Both the position numbers and the translations under genes were made by a program. From positions 62,001-126,000 of the forward strand of contig JAJEFJ010000090.1 of NCBI GenBank assembly GCA_022820485.1: a stretch of 64,000 bases of DNA. Reading direction: 5' to 3'. This stretch comes from Candidatus Latescibacterota bacterium (GTDB lineage Bacteria; Latescibacterota; UBA2968; UBA8231). Of the stretch, positions 15,936 to 23,957 are shown piece by piece. The notes under the pieces are model-generated. The model made no database searches and was not told the DNA's origin. It was given only the letters and a program-made list of their open reading frames with translations. How positions within the stretch are numbered: position 1 is the stretch's first letter; each line of letters opens with the position of its first letter.

Positions 15936-16406
15936 ATGATTCGGCGCAAGGCTGTACGCGCGGTCATTATGACGCCAGACCATCGAGTGCTGCTGATGAA
16001 GGTCAAGACTGTCACGGGAATCCACGTTTGGATTGCGCCCGGCGGAGGCTTGGAACCCGGTGAGTCTGAGGAAGAGGGACTGCGGCGCGAAGTCGCCGAA
16101 GAGACTGGCGCTAGGAATTTTTGTCTAGGACCGCCCTTATGGAATAGAAATCACGAATTCTCTTGGGACGGTCGAACCTATAGCCAAAACGAAGTCTATT
16201 ATCTCGTACAAGCAGACCTCTTCGATCCAGTAATAGACGTGGAGGCTTCTCCTGACGAGGCATCGGCGTTTCGCGGGTTCCATTGGTGGTCAATCGACGC
16301 CATCGCCAGGTCCGCAGAGAAGTTCGCTCCTCGCAATCTTCATTGTCTGCTCAAGAGTATATCCAAGAACGGGCCGCCAGATAAGCCCATTTCTGTAGGC
16401 GCATGA
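15936..16406 (+). CDS. Nudix hydrolase
   Basis: A 156-residue protein with a complete Nudix box at about residues 37-59 (GGGLEPGESEEEGLR then REVAEETGA), giving the REVAEE metal-binding helix. Upstream strands RAVIMTPDHRVLLMK and VWIAPGG fit the fold. These enzymes hydrolyse nucleoside diphosphates linked to another group; the substrate cannot be told from the box. It opens a run of small, visibly A/T-richer genes (15936-18001) that reads like a transferred accessory segment. Its stop overlaps an ATG, but the next gene more likely starts at 16437. Confidence 0.85.
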   Translation: MIRRKAVRAVIMTPDHRVLLMKVKTVTGIHVWIAPGGGLEPGESEEEGLRREVAEETGARNFCLGPPLWNRNHEFSWDGRTYSQNEVYYLVQADLFDPVIDVEASPDEASAFRGFHWWSIDAIARSAEKFAPRNLHCLLKSISKNGPPDKPISVGA

Positions 16407-16436
16407 ATGTTAGAAAGTGATTTAGGAAAGGGACAC

Positions 16437-17099
16437 ATGCCATTCAAAATTGCCGACGATCCACAGGCCGATTATCGAGAGCTAGTAAGAACCGCCTATA
16501 ACCGATGTGCGATGGACTACGCGGGGCAAAAACGTACTACGCCTGGAGCGGAGCTCAACCTGATAACTGAGCGTCTAGCACCTAGTTCAAAGATCCTCGA
16601 CGTTGGATGTGGTGCCGGTATCCCCGTCGCCCGACATCTTGCAGAGACATTCAGCCTCACTGGAATCGACATCTCCTCAAACATGATAGCTCTAGCCAAG
16701 AAAAACGTCCCCTCCGCCAAATTCGTCATCGCCGACGTAATGGAGACCAAATTCCCCGCATGTAGCTTTGATGCAATTGTCAGCTTTTACGCCATCTTCC
16801 ACATCCCAAGACAGAAGCATCTAAACCTCTTCCGTCGATTTGCACAGTCGCTTCGGCCCGGCGGCCTCCTGCTATTTACGATTGCCAAGAAAGACGACGG
16901 TCCTGGATATACTGAAGATGACTTCTTCGGCGAGACCATGTACTGGAGCAACTTTGGCCCCTCGACCTACAAGAAGTTTCTTACTGAGACTGGGTTTCAG
17001 ATTGAACAGGAAGGTATCGTAGGAGGAGGATACGAAAGTGCGGATGCACTGGAGGAGGTTCACCCATTTTTCTTCGCCGTCAAAAGAGAAGGCTTGTAG
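16437..17099 (+). CDS. Class I SAM-dependent methyltransferase
   Basis: A 220-residue Rossmann-fold methyltransferase. Motif I ILDVGCGAG lies near residue 47, followed by SLTGIDISSNMIALAK (motif II, acidic ribose binder), FVIADVMETKFP, FDAIVSFYAIFHIP and LRPGGLLLFT. ATG 16437 is chosen over 16407 because AGGAAAGGG lies just upstream of it. The fold is that of small-molecule methyltransferases (Methyltransf_11/25); the substrate is unknown. It follows the Nudix gene closely and is probably cotranscribed. Its base composition matches that accessory run rather than the GC-rich neighbours. Confidence 0.83.
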   Translation: MPFKIADDPQADYRELVRTAYNRCAMDYAGQKRTTPGAELNLITERLAPSSKILDVGCGAGIPVARHLAETFSLTGIDISSNMIALAKKNVPSAKFVIADVMETKFPACSFDAIVSFYAIFHIPRQKHLNLFRRFAQSLRPGGLLLFTIAKKDDGPGYTEDDFFGETMYWSNFGPSTYKKFLTETGFQIEQEGIVGGGYESADALEEVHPFFFAVKREGL

Positions 17100-17170
17100 A
17101 TTAGCGAGCGTTGTGAAATGAATACATTAGCCACAATCGCCACACCCGTTTATCAGGAAAGGACTAACCA

Positions 17171-17569
17171 ATGCCGCTAACAGGTCGATGTCTTTGCGGG
17201 GCGGTCCGCTATACAAGCGACGCGGAGCCCCAATCCGTGACCTATTGCCACTGTGACGACTGCCGTAGGGTTACGGGCAGCGCTTTCAACGTTGGAGTTG
17301 GCGTACCAGCTTCTACATTTCAACTGAGTGGTAAAACCAAAGGATACGAATCTACGAACGACGAGGGCTACACAAAGGTTCGCGAATTCTGCCCAGAGTG
17401 TGGCTCGCAATTATTCACACGCTACCCAGACTTGGTCTTTATCAAGGCCGGCACCCTAGACTATTCCGAAGATCTGCGACCCACTCGCGAGATCTGGACC
17501 GAAATGACAGTCCCGTGGTCCAAGATTCCCGACGGCCTAGATAAATTCCCCCGATCTTCGACAACTTAA
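17171..17569 (+). CDS. GFA family zinc protein (Mss4-like fold)
   Basis: A 132-residue protein of the glutathione-dependent formaldehyde-activating (GFA) family. The cysteines are in register: Cys7 and Cys9 (CLCG), Cys26, Cys28 and Cys31 (CHCDDC), and Cys74 and Cys77 (CPECG), which bind structural and catalytic zinc in the family. FCPECGSQLFTRYP and VFIKAGTLD are typical. Proven members add glutathione to formaldehyde, but many are uncharacterised, and no glutathione pathway gene is visible here. AGGAAAGG precedes the ATG. It is 12 bases ahead of the ART-like gene. Confidence 0.87.
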   Translation: MPLTGRCLCGAVRYTSDAEPQSVTYCHCDDCRRVTGSAFNVGVGVPASTFQLSGKTKGYESTNDEGYTKVREFCPECGSQLFTRYPDLVFIKAGTLDYSEDLRPTREIWTEMTVPWSKIPDGLDKFPRSSTT

Positions 17570-17581
17570 CTGGGAAATCTA

Positions 17582-18001
17582 ATGCCAAACTGCGATTACA
17601 GCCTTACGTGGTATCACGGCTCTCAGCAAGAGTTGACGAAACTTCGGATCGGAAGTTCGATCACACAGAATAGAAAAGTGGCGAAAGCGTTCTCCCATAG
17701 ACCTTCGCTTGTTTCTATGTCTGACGCAGGGGAGTCTCTATCTGACAAACTCAGGATTAAGCACAACGGTGTGACGCCCGGTTATCTCTATGTCGTTTCC
17801 GATGACATCGGTCCCGACGATGTGTATCCCCATCCCCACCCGGCAAATGCCGATCGCTGGGAGTGGCTGACTAACCGGGAATTGAAGCTAAAACTCATCG
17901 AACAGACCATCGCAACGGACGAAGAACGTCTGACAGACGAAGAAATCGCAGAGATAAGGCAGAAACAGCAAGAAAGGGGCGAGGAGTCATTCGCGGGGTG
18001 A
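17582..18001 (+). CDS. Small protein with ADP-ribosyltransferase-like N-terminus
   Basis: A 139-residue protein without a confident family. The beginning WYHGSQQELTKLRIGSSIT followed by KVAKAFSHRPS and GYLYVV resembles the Y-H-G-S, G-s-x-T and A-x-A-F blocks of small ADP-ribosyltransferase-fold (PARP/ART-like) proteins, some of which act as toxins. The C-terminal third (DEERLTDEEIAEIRQKQQER) is a charged helix. No catalytic Glu can be assigned. It follows the GFA gene by 12 bases in the A/T-richer run. It could equally be an unrelated conserved protein; the call is from motif appearance only. Confidence 0.4.
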   Translation: MPNCDYSLTWYHGSQQELTKLRIGSSITQNRKVAKAFSHRPSLVSMSDAGESLSDKLRIKHNGVTPGYLYVVSDDIGPDDVYPHPHPANADRWEWLTNRELKLKLIEQTIATDEERLTDEEIAEIRQKQQERGEESFAG

Positions 18002-18035
18002 TCCTGCCAGCTTGCAGATCCCTTGCCCTTTCGCT

Positions 18036-18053
18036 TGTTTCAGTGCTGAAACA
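18036..18053. promoter_or_regulatory. Perfect palindrome TGTTTCAG-TG-CTGAAACA, possible operator
   Basis: Two perfect 8-base arms separated by TG lie in the gap between the ART-like gene and the amidohydrolase gene, about 77 bases before the latter's ATG. No T-run follows, so it is not a typical intrinsic terminator. It may bind a dimeric regulator; no such protein is encoded next to it. Confidence 0.4.
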
Positions 18054-18130
18054 GCCGCGTAGTACGTCCACTTTCTGTGCGAAAATAACGAAGTGCGATT
18101 AACAAACACCTCTTTGAAAGGCCGCTTCAA

Positions 18131-18910
18131 ATGCTGATAATCGACACGCACTGCCACGCCGGGAACAACTGGTTCGAGCCTATCGAGACACTCGAATTCG
18201 AGATGGATCGCAACGGCGTTGACAAGGCCGCCCTCATCCAACACGGCGGCACCTACGACAACACCTACCTCCTCCAAGAGGCCGCCAAGCGACCGGACCG
18301 TTTCAAAGTTGCAGTCCTCGTCGATCCCGAGTCCCGCGATCCACTCGGCGATCTTGCGCGGCTCGCAGAGCAAGGGGCCGCTGGCATTCGCATTGCCCCA
18401 AGTGGCCAGTTCGCCAACGCAGGCCCTTACGATATATGGCGCAGAGCCGGCGAACTAGGCTTCGTAGTCTCCAGCATCGGCGATGCATCCCAGTTCGCGG
18501 CCGACGATTTCTCGCGCGTGCTCGATGCGTGCCCCGACACGCACGTCATCCTCGAACACCTCGCAGGAGTGGGCTTTGCCGAGCCGCCCTACGCCGATTA
18601 CGCCAAAGCCCTACAACACGGCGAGCGCGACAACACCAGCATCAAAGTCCCCGGCTTAGGCGAAATCTGCGCCCGCCCGCCGCGCCTGCTCCCCGAACTC
18701 GAATTCGGCCACGTACCACCACTGTTCGAGATGGCCAAGGACGCATTCGGCGTGCAACGCATGATGTGGGGCAGCGACTTCCCGCCCAGCGCCGGCAGAG
18801 AGGGCTACGCCAATACGCTACGCGCCGTCATCGAGCATCCAGCCTTTGCCGACGGCGATGATATCGAGTGGGTCATGGGGAAGACCGCGGCGCGCGTGTG
18901 GGGATTCTAA
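18131..18910 (+). CDS. Amidohydrolase family 2 (TIM-barrel metal-dependent hydrolase)
   Basis: A 259-residue amidohydrolase-2 protein. MLIIDTHCHAGNNW gives the H-x-H metal motif on strand 1 (His7, His9). VILEHLAG supplies the His near residue 142 and MMWGSDFPPS gives the late metal Asp (about 218). GFVVSSIGDASQFAADDF and a C-terminal IEWVMGKTAARVWGF complete the usual pattern. Members hydrolyse or decarboxylate small cyclic or aromatic substrates and lactones. AAAGG precedes the start. No partner enzyme lies beside it, since the next gene is a methyltransferase, so the substrate remains open. Confidence 0.85.
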   Translation: MLIIDTHCHAGNNWFEPIETLEFEMDRNGVDKAALIQHGGTYDNTYLLQEAAKRPDRFKVAVLVDPESRDPLGDLARLAEQGAAGIRIAPSGQFANAGPYDIWRRAGELGFVVSSIGDASQFAADDFSRVLDACPDTHVILEHLAGVGFAEPPYADYAKALQHGERDNTSIKVPGLGEICARPPRLLPELEFGHVPPLFEMAKDAFGVQRMMWGSDFPPSAGREGYANTLRAVIEHPAFADGDDIEWVMGKTAARVWGF

Positions 18911-18950
18911 CGAGAAAATCTAACTTCCCTGTGGGAAATAGCAGAGCGAC

Positions 18951-19574
18951 ATGGCCAAAGAAAAAAAGAAAACCTCGCGCCAAGCGTATGGCATCACAGT
19001 ACTCAAAGCCGCTCATCCTCAAGTGCGCGCCAAAAAAAAGAAGCACGAACCCTGCATCCACGGCAACAAATTCTGGAATTCGAGTTGGTGCGTGATGGAC
19101 TTCCTCTCGCACCAGGGCCTGCCGCCAAAGGCGCGGGTTTTGGATATAGGCTGCGGTTGGGGCCTCGCCGGGATATACTGCGCCAAAAACCACGGTGCCC
19201 GCGTCACGGGCATGGACGCGGACGCCGCGGTCTTTCCCTACCTGCAGCTACACGCTGAGATCAACGATGTCGAGATAGAGACTTGGCGCTGCAAGTTCGA
19301 GAAGGTGAAAAAGAAACACCTGCGGCAAACCAACCTGATCATCGGAGCCGATATTTGCTTCTGGGACGACATGGTCAAGCCGCTCTACAAGCTGATCAAA
19401 AAGGCGGTCGAGGTCGAAGTCGGGCAGATCATCATCGCCGACCCGGGCCGACCGCCCTTTCACGAACTGAGCGAGAAGGTCATCGGGAAGCTCGGCGGCG
19501 AACTCAAGGAGTGGGAAATCAACGGCGAGGTCAAAGCCGACGCGTACTTACTCATCGCGGGCACGCTGCCCTAG
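18951..19574 (+). CDS. METTL21/Methyltransf_16-like SAM methyltransferase
   Basis: A 207-residue methyltransferase with a lysine-rich N-terminus (AKEKKKTSRQ, RAKKKKHEP). Motif I RVLDIGCGWGLAG lies near residues 63-75, followed by RVTGMDADAAVFPYL. LIIGADICFWDDM is the post-II motif, where protein lysine methyltransferases of this family have a D/E-x-x-Y type element. WNSSWCVMDFL upstream of motif I resembles the family's W-x-s-s block. A protein substrate is possible but unproven. Its stop shares the palindrome CTAG with the stop of the convergent dehydrogenase gene. Confidence 0.75.
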   Translation: MAKEKKKTSRQAYGITVLKAAHPQVRAKKKKHEPCIHGNKFWNSSWCVMDFLSHQGLPPKARVLDIGCGWGLAGIYCAKNHGARVTGMDADAAVFPYLQLHAEINDVEIETWRCKFEKVKKKHLRQTNLIIGADICFWDDMVKPLYKLIKKAVEVEVGQIIIADPGRPPFHELSEKVIGKLGGELKEWEINGEVKADAYLLIAGTLP

Positions 19575-20527
19575 AACCAGTTTTCTTTGTCCACCACATT
19601 AACCAGCGCCTCGCCGCGGGCAAAACGCTTGCAATTCTCCACCACTAGGTCGCGCCGGCGCTCGTTCAGATAAGGGCCGGCCGCGGCCACGTGCGGGGTC
19701 ATCAGGAAGTTCGGGGCCGTCCACAGCGGGTGCTCCGGCGGCAGCGGCTCCTGCTCAAACACATCTAGGGCAGCACCGGCTATCTGGCCCTCGCGCAGGG
19801 CTTGGTCGAGGTCGGCCAACTTGACGTTCACGCCGCGACCGATGTTGATGAAATACGCGCTGGTCTTCATCTGCTCGAACTGGGCGCTGGTGAAAAAGCC
19901 CTCGGTCTGTGGCGTCTGCGGCACGGTAACTAGAACGAAATCCGCTCTCGGCAGGAGCTGGTTGAGCGCGTCCGGGCGATGTAACTCGTCAACGCCCGGA
20001 GGCGGCGACTCAACGCGGGGATCAATGCCAACAGTCGTCATGCCCCAGTTCTTGCACTGGCGCGCGGTCTCTGCGCCAATCCCGCCGACGCCGACGATCA
20101 GCGCGGTAGCTTCAGGTAGATAGGTCGAGGGGCTCGCTTCCCCTCCGCTGCGCCATTGGCCGGCGAACTGGTCGCGGAAGTAGCGGTGCATGCCGCGCGA
20201 GAGCGCCAGCACAAAGGCCATGATATGGGCCGAGATATGGTCGTTGAAGATGCCGCGAAAATTGGTCACCACCACATCGCTGGCGATGAGTTCCGGGAAG
20301 TAATACCCCTTGGCCGGGCCAGCGGCTGGGGCGGCCAACCACTTGAGCTCGGCGGCTGCGGCCAACAGCTCTGAATCCAAGGTGCCGAAACAGGCTTGCG
20401 CCGTGGGCAGAGCGGCTAGGGCCTCGGCGCGGCTTTCGCATTGGACGATCTCCATCGCGGGGACCGCTTCGGACATGGCAGCGGCTAGCTCGCCAGCAGG
20501 TGACAGAAAGACGAATTTGAAAGACAT
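19571..20527 (-). CDS. D-2-hydroxyacid dehydrogenase family protein
   Basis: A 318-residue NAD(P)-dependent D-isomer 2-hydroxyacid dehydrogenase. The nucleotide-binding GVGGIGAETARQ (about 140-151), the catalytic-Arg region FINIGRGVNV, the Glu in VFEQEPLPPEHPLW and the His in MTPHVAA are all present. ATG 20527 is used because AGGAG lies just upstream; the longer frame to 20719 has no family match. Likely reactions include glyoxylate or hydroxypyruvate reduction. RGIFNDHISAHIMAFVLALSR matches the family's substrate loop. It is monocistronic and ends tail-to-tail with the methyltransferase, sharing four bases. Confidence 0.88.
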   Translation of the reverse strand: MSFKFVFLSPAGELAAAMSEAVPAMEIVQCESRAEALAALPTAQACFGTLDSELLAAAAELKWLAAPAAGPAKGYYFPELIASDVVVTNFRGIFNDHISAHIMAFVLALSRGMHRYFRDQFAGQWRSGGEASPSTYLPEATALIVGVGGIGAETARQCKNWGMTTVGIDPRVESPPPGVDELHRPDALNQLLPRADFVLVTVPQTPQTEGFFTSAQFEQMKTSAYFINIGRGVNVKLADLDQALREGQIAGAALDVFEQEPLPPEHPLWTAPNFLMTPHVAAAGPYLNERRRDLVVENCKRFARGEALVNVVDKENWF

Positions 20528-20694
20528 GTGGCTCCTTTCGCTAATTTGCACAGTGCTAGGGGCAACTCTGGCGAGGAATATATCGCAAGACACCTGAGAC
20601 GCAATCTCTCCCGCTCCTGCCAAACCGTTCACTTTTGTCGGCATCATGCGTATATTTCTCGCTAGACGCAGCATCGCCACCTGCAGCCCTGACC

Positions 20695-21075
20695 ATGCCG
20701 ACCTGTTCCCAAATAACACCCGCTGAAATGGATGCCTACCGCGAAGCAGCGCGCCAACGCCACAGCGCCGAAAAGGAGCGTCTGCGCGAACGCCGTCAGT
20801 GCGCTTGGGATCTGGCGCGGCAAGCCGCCCGCCTACTAGAGGAACGCTTCAACGCCAAGCGGGTGGTGCTCTTCGGCTCACTGGCGCACGAGGACCGATT
20901 CAACCCTTGGTCCGACGTGGATATCGCCGCTTGGGGCCTCCGGCCCGAGGACACTTGGCGAGCACTCGGAGCGGTCATGGACCTCGACCCGGATATCGAA
21001 GTAAACTTAGTCGATATGGCCTGTTGCCGTCCCGCCCTAAGAGCGGTTATCGAGCGCGAAGGAATTGATCTATGA
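20695..21075 (+). CDS. MNT-type minimal nucleotidyltransferase (antitoxin-like)
   Basis: A 126-residue protein in the pol-beta-like minimal nucleotidyltransferase family. The motif VVLFGSLAHEDRFNPWSDVDIA gives Gly61-Ser62 and Asp74/Asp76, and IEVNLVDM supplies the third acid (about Asp107). ATG 20695 is preferred; an upstream start at 20635 adds an unlikely tail. In MNT/HEPN toxin-antitoxin pairs this protein AMPylates and silences a HEPN RNase. The gene that should encode the HEPN partner, starting at the overlapping ATGA, is broken (21072-21217). The N-terminus (residues 1-50) is an unusually long charged helix. Confidence 0.8.
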   Translation: MPTCSQITPAEMDAYREAARQRHSAEKERLRERRQCAWDLARQAARLLEERFNAKRVVLFGSLAHEDRFNPWSDVDIAAWGLRPEDTWRALGAVMDLDPDIEVNLVDMACCRPALRAVIEREGIDL

Positions 21076-21217
21076 TCTCTCGCCACATCGTCAGCGCCGA
21101 GCGCATCCACAGCGGATGAGGCCGCTGGTCAAAGCGCTAGCTGGCGACTTCGCCCAAGTCAAGGGCGAACTGGCGGTCTTTATCGACTTTCTCGCAGGAT
21201 TAGCCGACGCCGACTAA
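21072..21217 (+). pseudogene. Remnant of the HEPN-type partner of the MNT gene
   Basis: An ATG overlaps the MNT stop (ATGA), but that frame ends after 15 codons (ISRHIVSAERIHSG). A second frame from 21116 encodes 33 codons (PLVKALAGDFAQVKGELAVF, then IDFLAGLADAD), which looks like the C-terminal helix of HEPN/nucleotidyltransferase-substrate-binding partners. A full partner is usually about 140 residues, so most of the gene appears deleted with a frame change. The assignment rests on position and helix character, hence modest confidence. Confidence 0.4.
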
Positions 21218-21259
21218 CACGCCCCTAGAGTTGCGGTGTGGCGAAAAGGTTTGCATCCC

Positions 21260-22615
21260 GTGAAAAATCCAACACGCGCCGCAGAGGCCCTGCTCTACAA
21301 GAAGGTCGCCTTGCCCGACGAGTTCGTCCGCGAGCGCACCGGCGGGGACATTCGCATCGGCGACCTGACTGGCGACGGTCAAGTCGATTTCCTCGTGTAC
21401 AATGCCCTCGGAGGCATCAAGCCCTGCTTTCTGGGGGCTTTTTCGCTCGCCGGCGAGCCGCTCTGGGCGGTGGGAGATCGGGATTTTACCGCGCTCGACG
21501 CGGATGAGCCGGGCCGTCTCACGACCATTTCTCCCGACCGGCCAGGACCAGTGGCCATCTGCGACATCGACCAAGACGGGCAGCAAGAAGTCCTCTGCTT
21601 CCTCGTCGATCCCCACGTGAAGTCCACCAGTAAATGGAACCTCGCGGACGTGCACATCGCCATCCTCGACGGGCGCACGGGTGCGGTTAAACGCTGCGCC
21701 GCGCCCGAGGAGCTGGCGCGCTGCAACGCCTATGCGGACGGAGCAATGCACATTCCCAACTACGTGCATCAGCGGCTGCTAATCGCCAACTTCTCCGGGC
21801 ACGACCAGCCGCGCGATTTTGTCGTCAAGCTAGGCTGCGATGTCCTCGCGTTCAACGACCGGCTCGAAGTGCTGTGGCACTATCGCAGCAAGTGGCATCG
21901 CTACCCGGAGCACGCGGCGTACATTCCGGCCGTCGGCGACCTAGACGGCGATGGGCGCGACGAGGTCAACGGCGGGCACTTCGGCCTCGACCACGACGGC
22001 AGCGTGTTGTGGGAAACCTTTTTAGGCGACCATGCAGACAGCGTGTTGGTGGACAGGTGGGGAACGGAGCCAGCGGCCATTGTCTCGGGCGGCGGCCAAG
22101 TGCTCGACGGCAGCGGACGCCGTCTGCTGCACTTGGGGGCGGACGTGGTGCCGCACGGGCAGGAGGTGCGCTGCGGCAACTTGCGGCCCGAGCTACCCGG
22201 CCGCGAATTGGCCATCCGCTACAACGGGCACCACGCGGACATGATGATCGTCGCGCAAGACGGTGCTGTGCTCAATCGCTTCCGGGTCGATGAGTCGCCC
22301 AACAACACGGGCATGGAAATCGTGCGCTGGAATGGGCCGGAGCAAGGGGATTTGCTATACAGCCCTGCCGCCCTCTTCAACGGCCACGGCCACAAGGTCG
22401 CAACCTTCCCAGAACTGCCACCGCCAACCGGCGGCAAAATGGGATGGTATCACTGCTTTCCGGCCGATGTCTGCGGCGACGAGCGCGAGGAAGTGATACT
22501 CTACGATCCATACAGCGACGCCGTGTACATCTACACACCCGCTCCACTCGACGAGAGCCGATTCGACCGCTACCTTCACGGCCCGCGCCAGTACAACGCG
22601 CGGCTGCTCGATTGA
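21260..22615 (+). CDS. FG-GAP/rhamnogalacturonan-lyase-like beta-propeller protein
   Basis: A protein of about 451 residues with repeated propeller blades containing calcium-binding-like acidic turns: IGDLTGDGQVDFLVYN, ICDIDQDGQQEVLCFL, VGDLDGDGRDEVNGG and DVCGDEREEVILYDPY. The layout resembles the eight-bladed propeller of family 11 rhamnogalacturonan lyases and FG-GAP proteins. The GTG at 21260 is preceded by AAAAGG; another GTG at 21236 would add eight residues. No signal peptide is evident, so an intracellular or unusually exported protein is possible. It precedes a sulfatase-fold gene on the same strand. Catalytic residues cannot be assigned. Confidence 0.6.
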   Translation: MKNPTRAAEALLYKKVALPDEFVRERTGGDIRIGDLTGDGQVDFLVYNALGGIKPCFLGAFSLAGEPLWAVGDRDFTALDADEPGRLTTISPDRPGPVAICDIDQDGQQEVLCFLVDPHVKSTSKWNLADVHIAILDGRTGAVKRCAAPEELARCNAYADGAMHIPNYVHQRLLIANFSGHDQPRDFVVKLGCDVLAFNDRLEVLWHYRSKWHRYPEHAAYIPAVGDLDGDGRDEVNGGHFGLDHDGSVLWETFLGDHADSVLVDRWGTEPAAIVSGGGQVLDGSGRRLLHLGADVVPHGQEVRCGNLRPELPGRELAIRYNGHHADMMIVAQDGAVLNRFRVDESPNNTGMEIVRWNGPEQGDLLYSPAALFNGHGHKVATFPELPPPTGGKMGWYHCFPADVCGDEREEVILYDPYSDAVYIYTPAPLDESRFDRYLHGPRQYNARLLD

Positions 22616-22648
22616 CGAGTTTATTTAACATGAACAACCCAAACCCAA

Positions 22649-22709
22649 AATCCTGTCCATCCCATAAATCCCATAAATCCTGTTCCCCTACCCCCAATCC
22701 TGTCCATCC
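22649..22709 (+). repeat. Short direct repeats AATCCTGTCCATCC and CATAAATCC before a start codon
   Basis: AATCCTGTCCATCC occurs at 22649-22662 and again at 22696-22709, directly abutting the ATG at 22710. CATAAATCC occurs twice in between. The region is C-rich and shows no purine-rich ribosome site. It may be a dispersed intergenic repeat that replaced the original leader. Confidence 0.6.
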
Positions 22710-23957
22710 ATGTCAAAATTCCTGATTGTCTCCATCGACTGCTGGCGCTACGACGCGCTGAGCCGGACGAATCAGCGGTTTAACACGCCCAAATTCGACC
22801 TGCTGACGCGGGATTACGCCTTTGCCGAGCGCTACTTTGTCACCGCGCCGGCGACCCGCCCTTCGCACACCTCGTTGTTCACCGGACTGTATCCTTTTGA
22901 GCACGGGCTTTTTGGGCAGACTTACCTGAAGCTGTTCGCCGGCGTGGCCAACCTGTTCGACCTTTTTGCCGCGGCCGGGTACAGCGTCCGGGGGTTTTCC
23001 GAGCGGCCAGACGTATTCCGCTTCCTCGACTTCGCGCCTTTTATCGGGCCAGTCGATCCATCAGCTACCCAACAGCACTTAGGATCGCTCGAACGCCTGT
23101 GCGACGAGCTGATTGAGCCGAGCGGACCGCAGTTTAAATTCCTCCACTTTTGGTACACGCACGGCGGCTATGGCTTGGGCGACATCCCCCATCCGCCCAA
23201 TCTGGGTCAGTTGGTGGCATCTGGTCAGGTAGAAGAAGCGCTGCGCTACTACGAAGCGGCTGTGACCCACGTGCTGGAATTTTCCCTCGTCGAGCTGCTC
23301 AAACGAATCGACCTCGATGAGTGGGCGGTCTTTATCTGCGGCGACCACGGCGAGGGATTTTGCGGAGAGGTTATGGCGCACGGCGACCGGCTGCATCCCA
23401 ACGTGGTGCACGTGCCCATGTTAGCCCATGTGCCGGGCGGGTTTTCCTTTCCCTCCGACGGAGCACTTTCCGCCATAGACCTATTCCCGACCATCGCGGC
23501 ATTAGCCGATCTACCCGTTGACTACCAAGGGTTCGGCCAGAACTGGCTGGAGCCGAACGCAGCGTTGCCCGATCGTTGGGTACTATCTGAACTAGACAGC
23601 CTATACGGCATCGGTTTCCTCAGCGCCGACAATCTGCGCCTGCCCGCAGAGCGCGTCACGTCGCCTACGGCTATCGACGGCGAGGAAATAGCGCGCTATG
23701 CCGAGGGCATCCGCGAGTGGTGCCTGTGTGATGGACGGCATTTCTACCGCGAGGACGAACAGACGGGCGCATACGTCCTGCGCGCCCTGCGCCACGGCGA
23801 CGACGATTTGGTTTGCGCGGAGCCATCGCCCTATCGCGCGCAATATCGCGCCCTGCGCGATCGCTCCACGTACCAACAGATGCAGGCTCAAAGTGCGACG
23901 GCCGGCGAGGCCGAGATCCTCCAAGAGCGTCTGCGCGACCTCGGGTACCTAGATTGA
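22710..23957 (+). CDS. Sulfatase-fold hydrolase without the formylglycine cysteine
   Basis: A 415-residue alkaline-phosphatase-superfamily enzyme. FLIVSIDCWRYDAL carries the N-terminal metal Asp (about residue 9), and ICGDHGEGFCGEV the second Asp-His pair (about 210). At the nucleophile position it has PATRPSHTSLFTG instead of C-x-P-x-R, so Thr or Ser rather than formylglycine would attack. Such cysteine-less members include phosphodiesterases, phosphonate hydrolases and phosphotransferases. No ribosome site is visible before the ATG. The C-terminal YLVD-like tail ends with ERLRDLGYLD, common in this subgroup. The next gene starts within its stop codon. Confidence 0.82.
   Translation: MSKFLIVSIDCWRYDALSRTNQRFNTPKFDLLTRDYAFAERYFVTAPATRPSHTSLFTGLYPFEHGLFGQTYLKLFAGVANLFDLFAAAGYSVRGFSERPDVFRFLDFAPFIGPVDPSATQQHLGSLERLCDELIEPSGPQFKFLHFWYTHGGYGLGDIPHPPNLGQLVASGQVEEALRYYEAAVTHVLEFSLVELLKRIDLDEWAVFICGDHGEGFCGEVMAHGDRLHPNVVHVPMLAHVPGGFSFPSDGALSAIDLFPTIAALADLPVDYQGFGQNWLEPNAALPDRWVLSELDSLYGIGFLSADNLRLPAERVTSPTAIDGEEIARYAEGIREWCLCDGRHFYREDEQTGAYVLRALRHGDDDLVCAEPSPYRAQYRALRDRSTYQQMQAQSATAGEAEILQERLRDLGYLD

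Noticed and set aside
22649-22709. Possible CRISPR remnant
   Set aside because: Only two 14-base copies with a short gap, with no array structure and no cas genes in the window.
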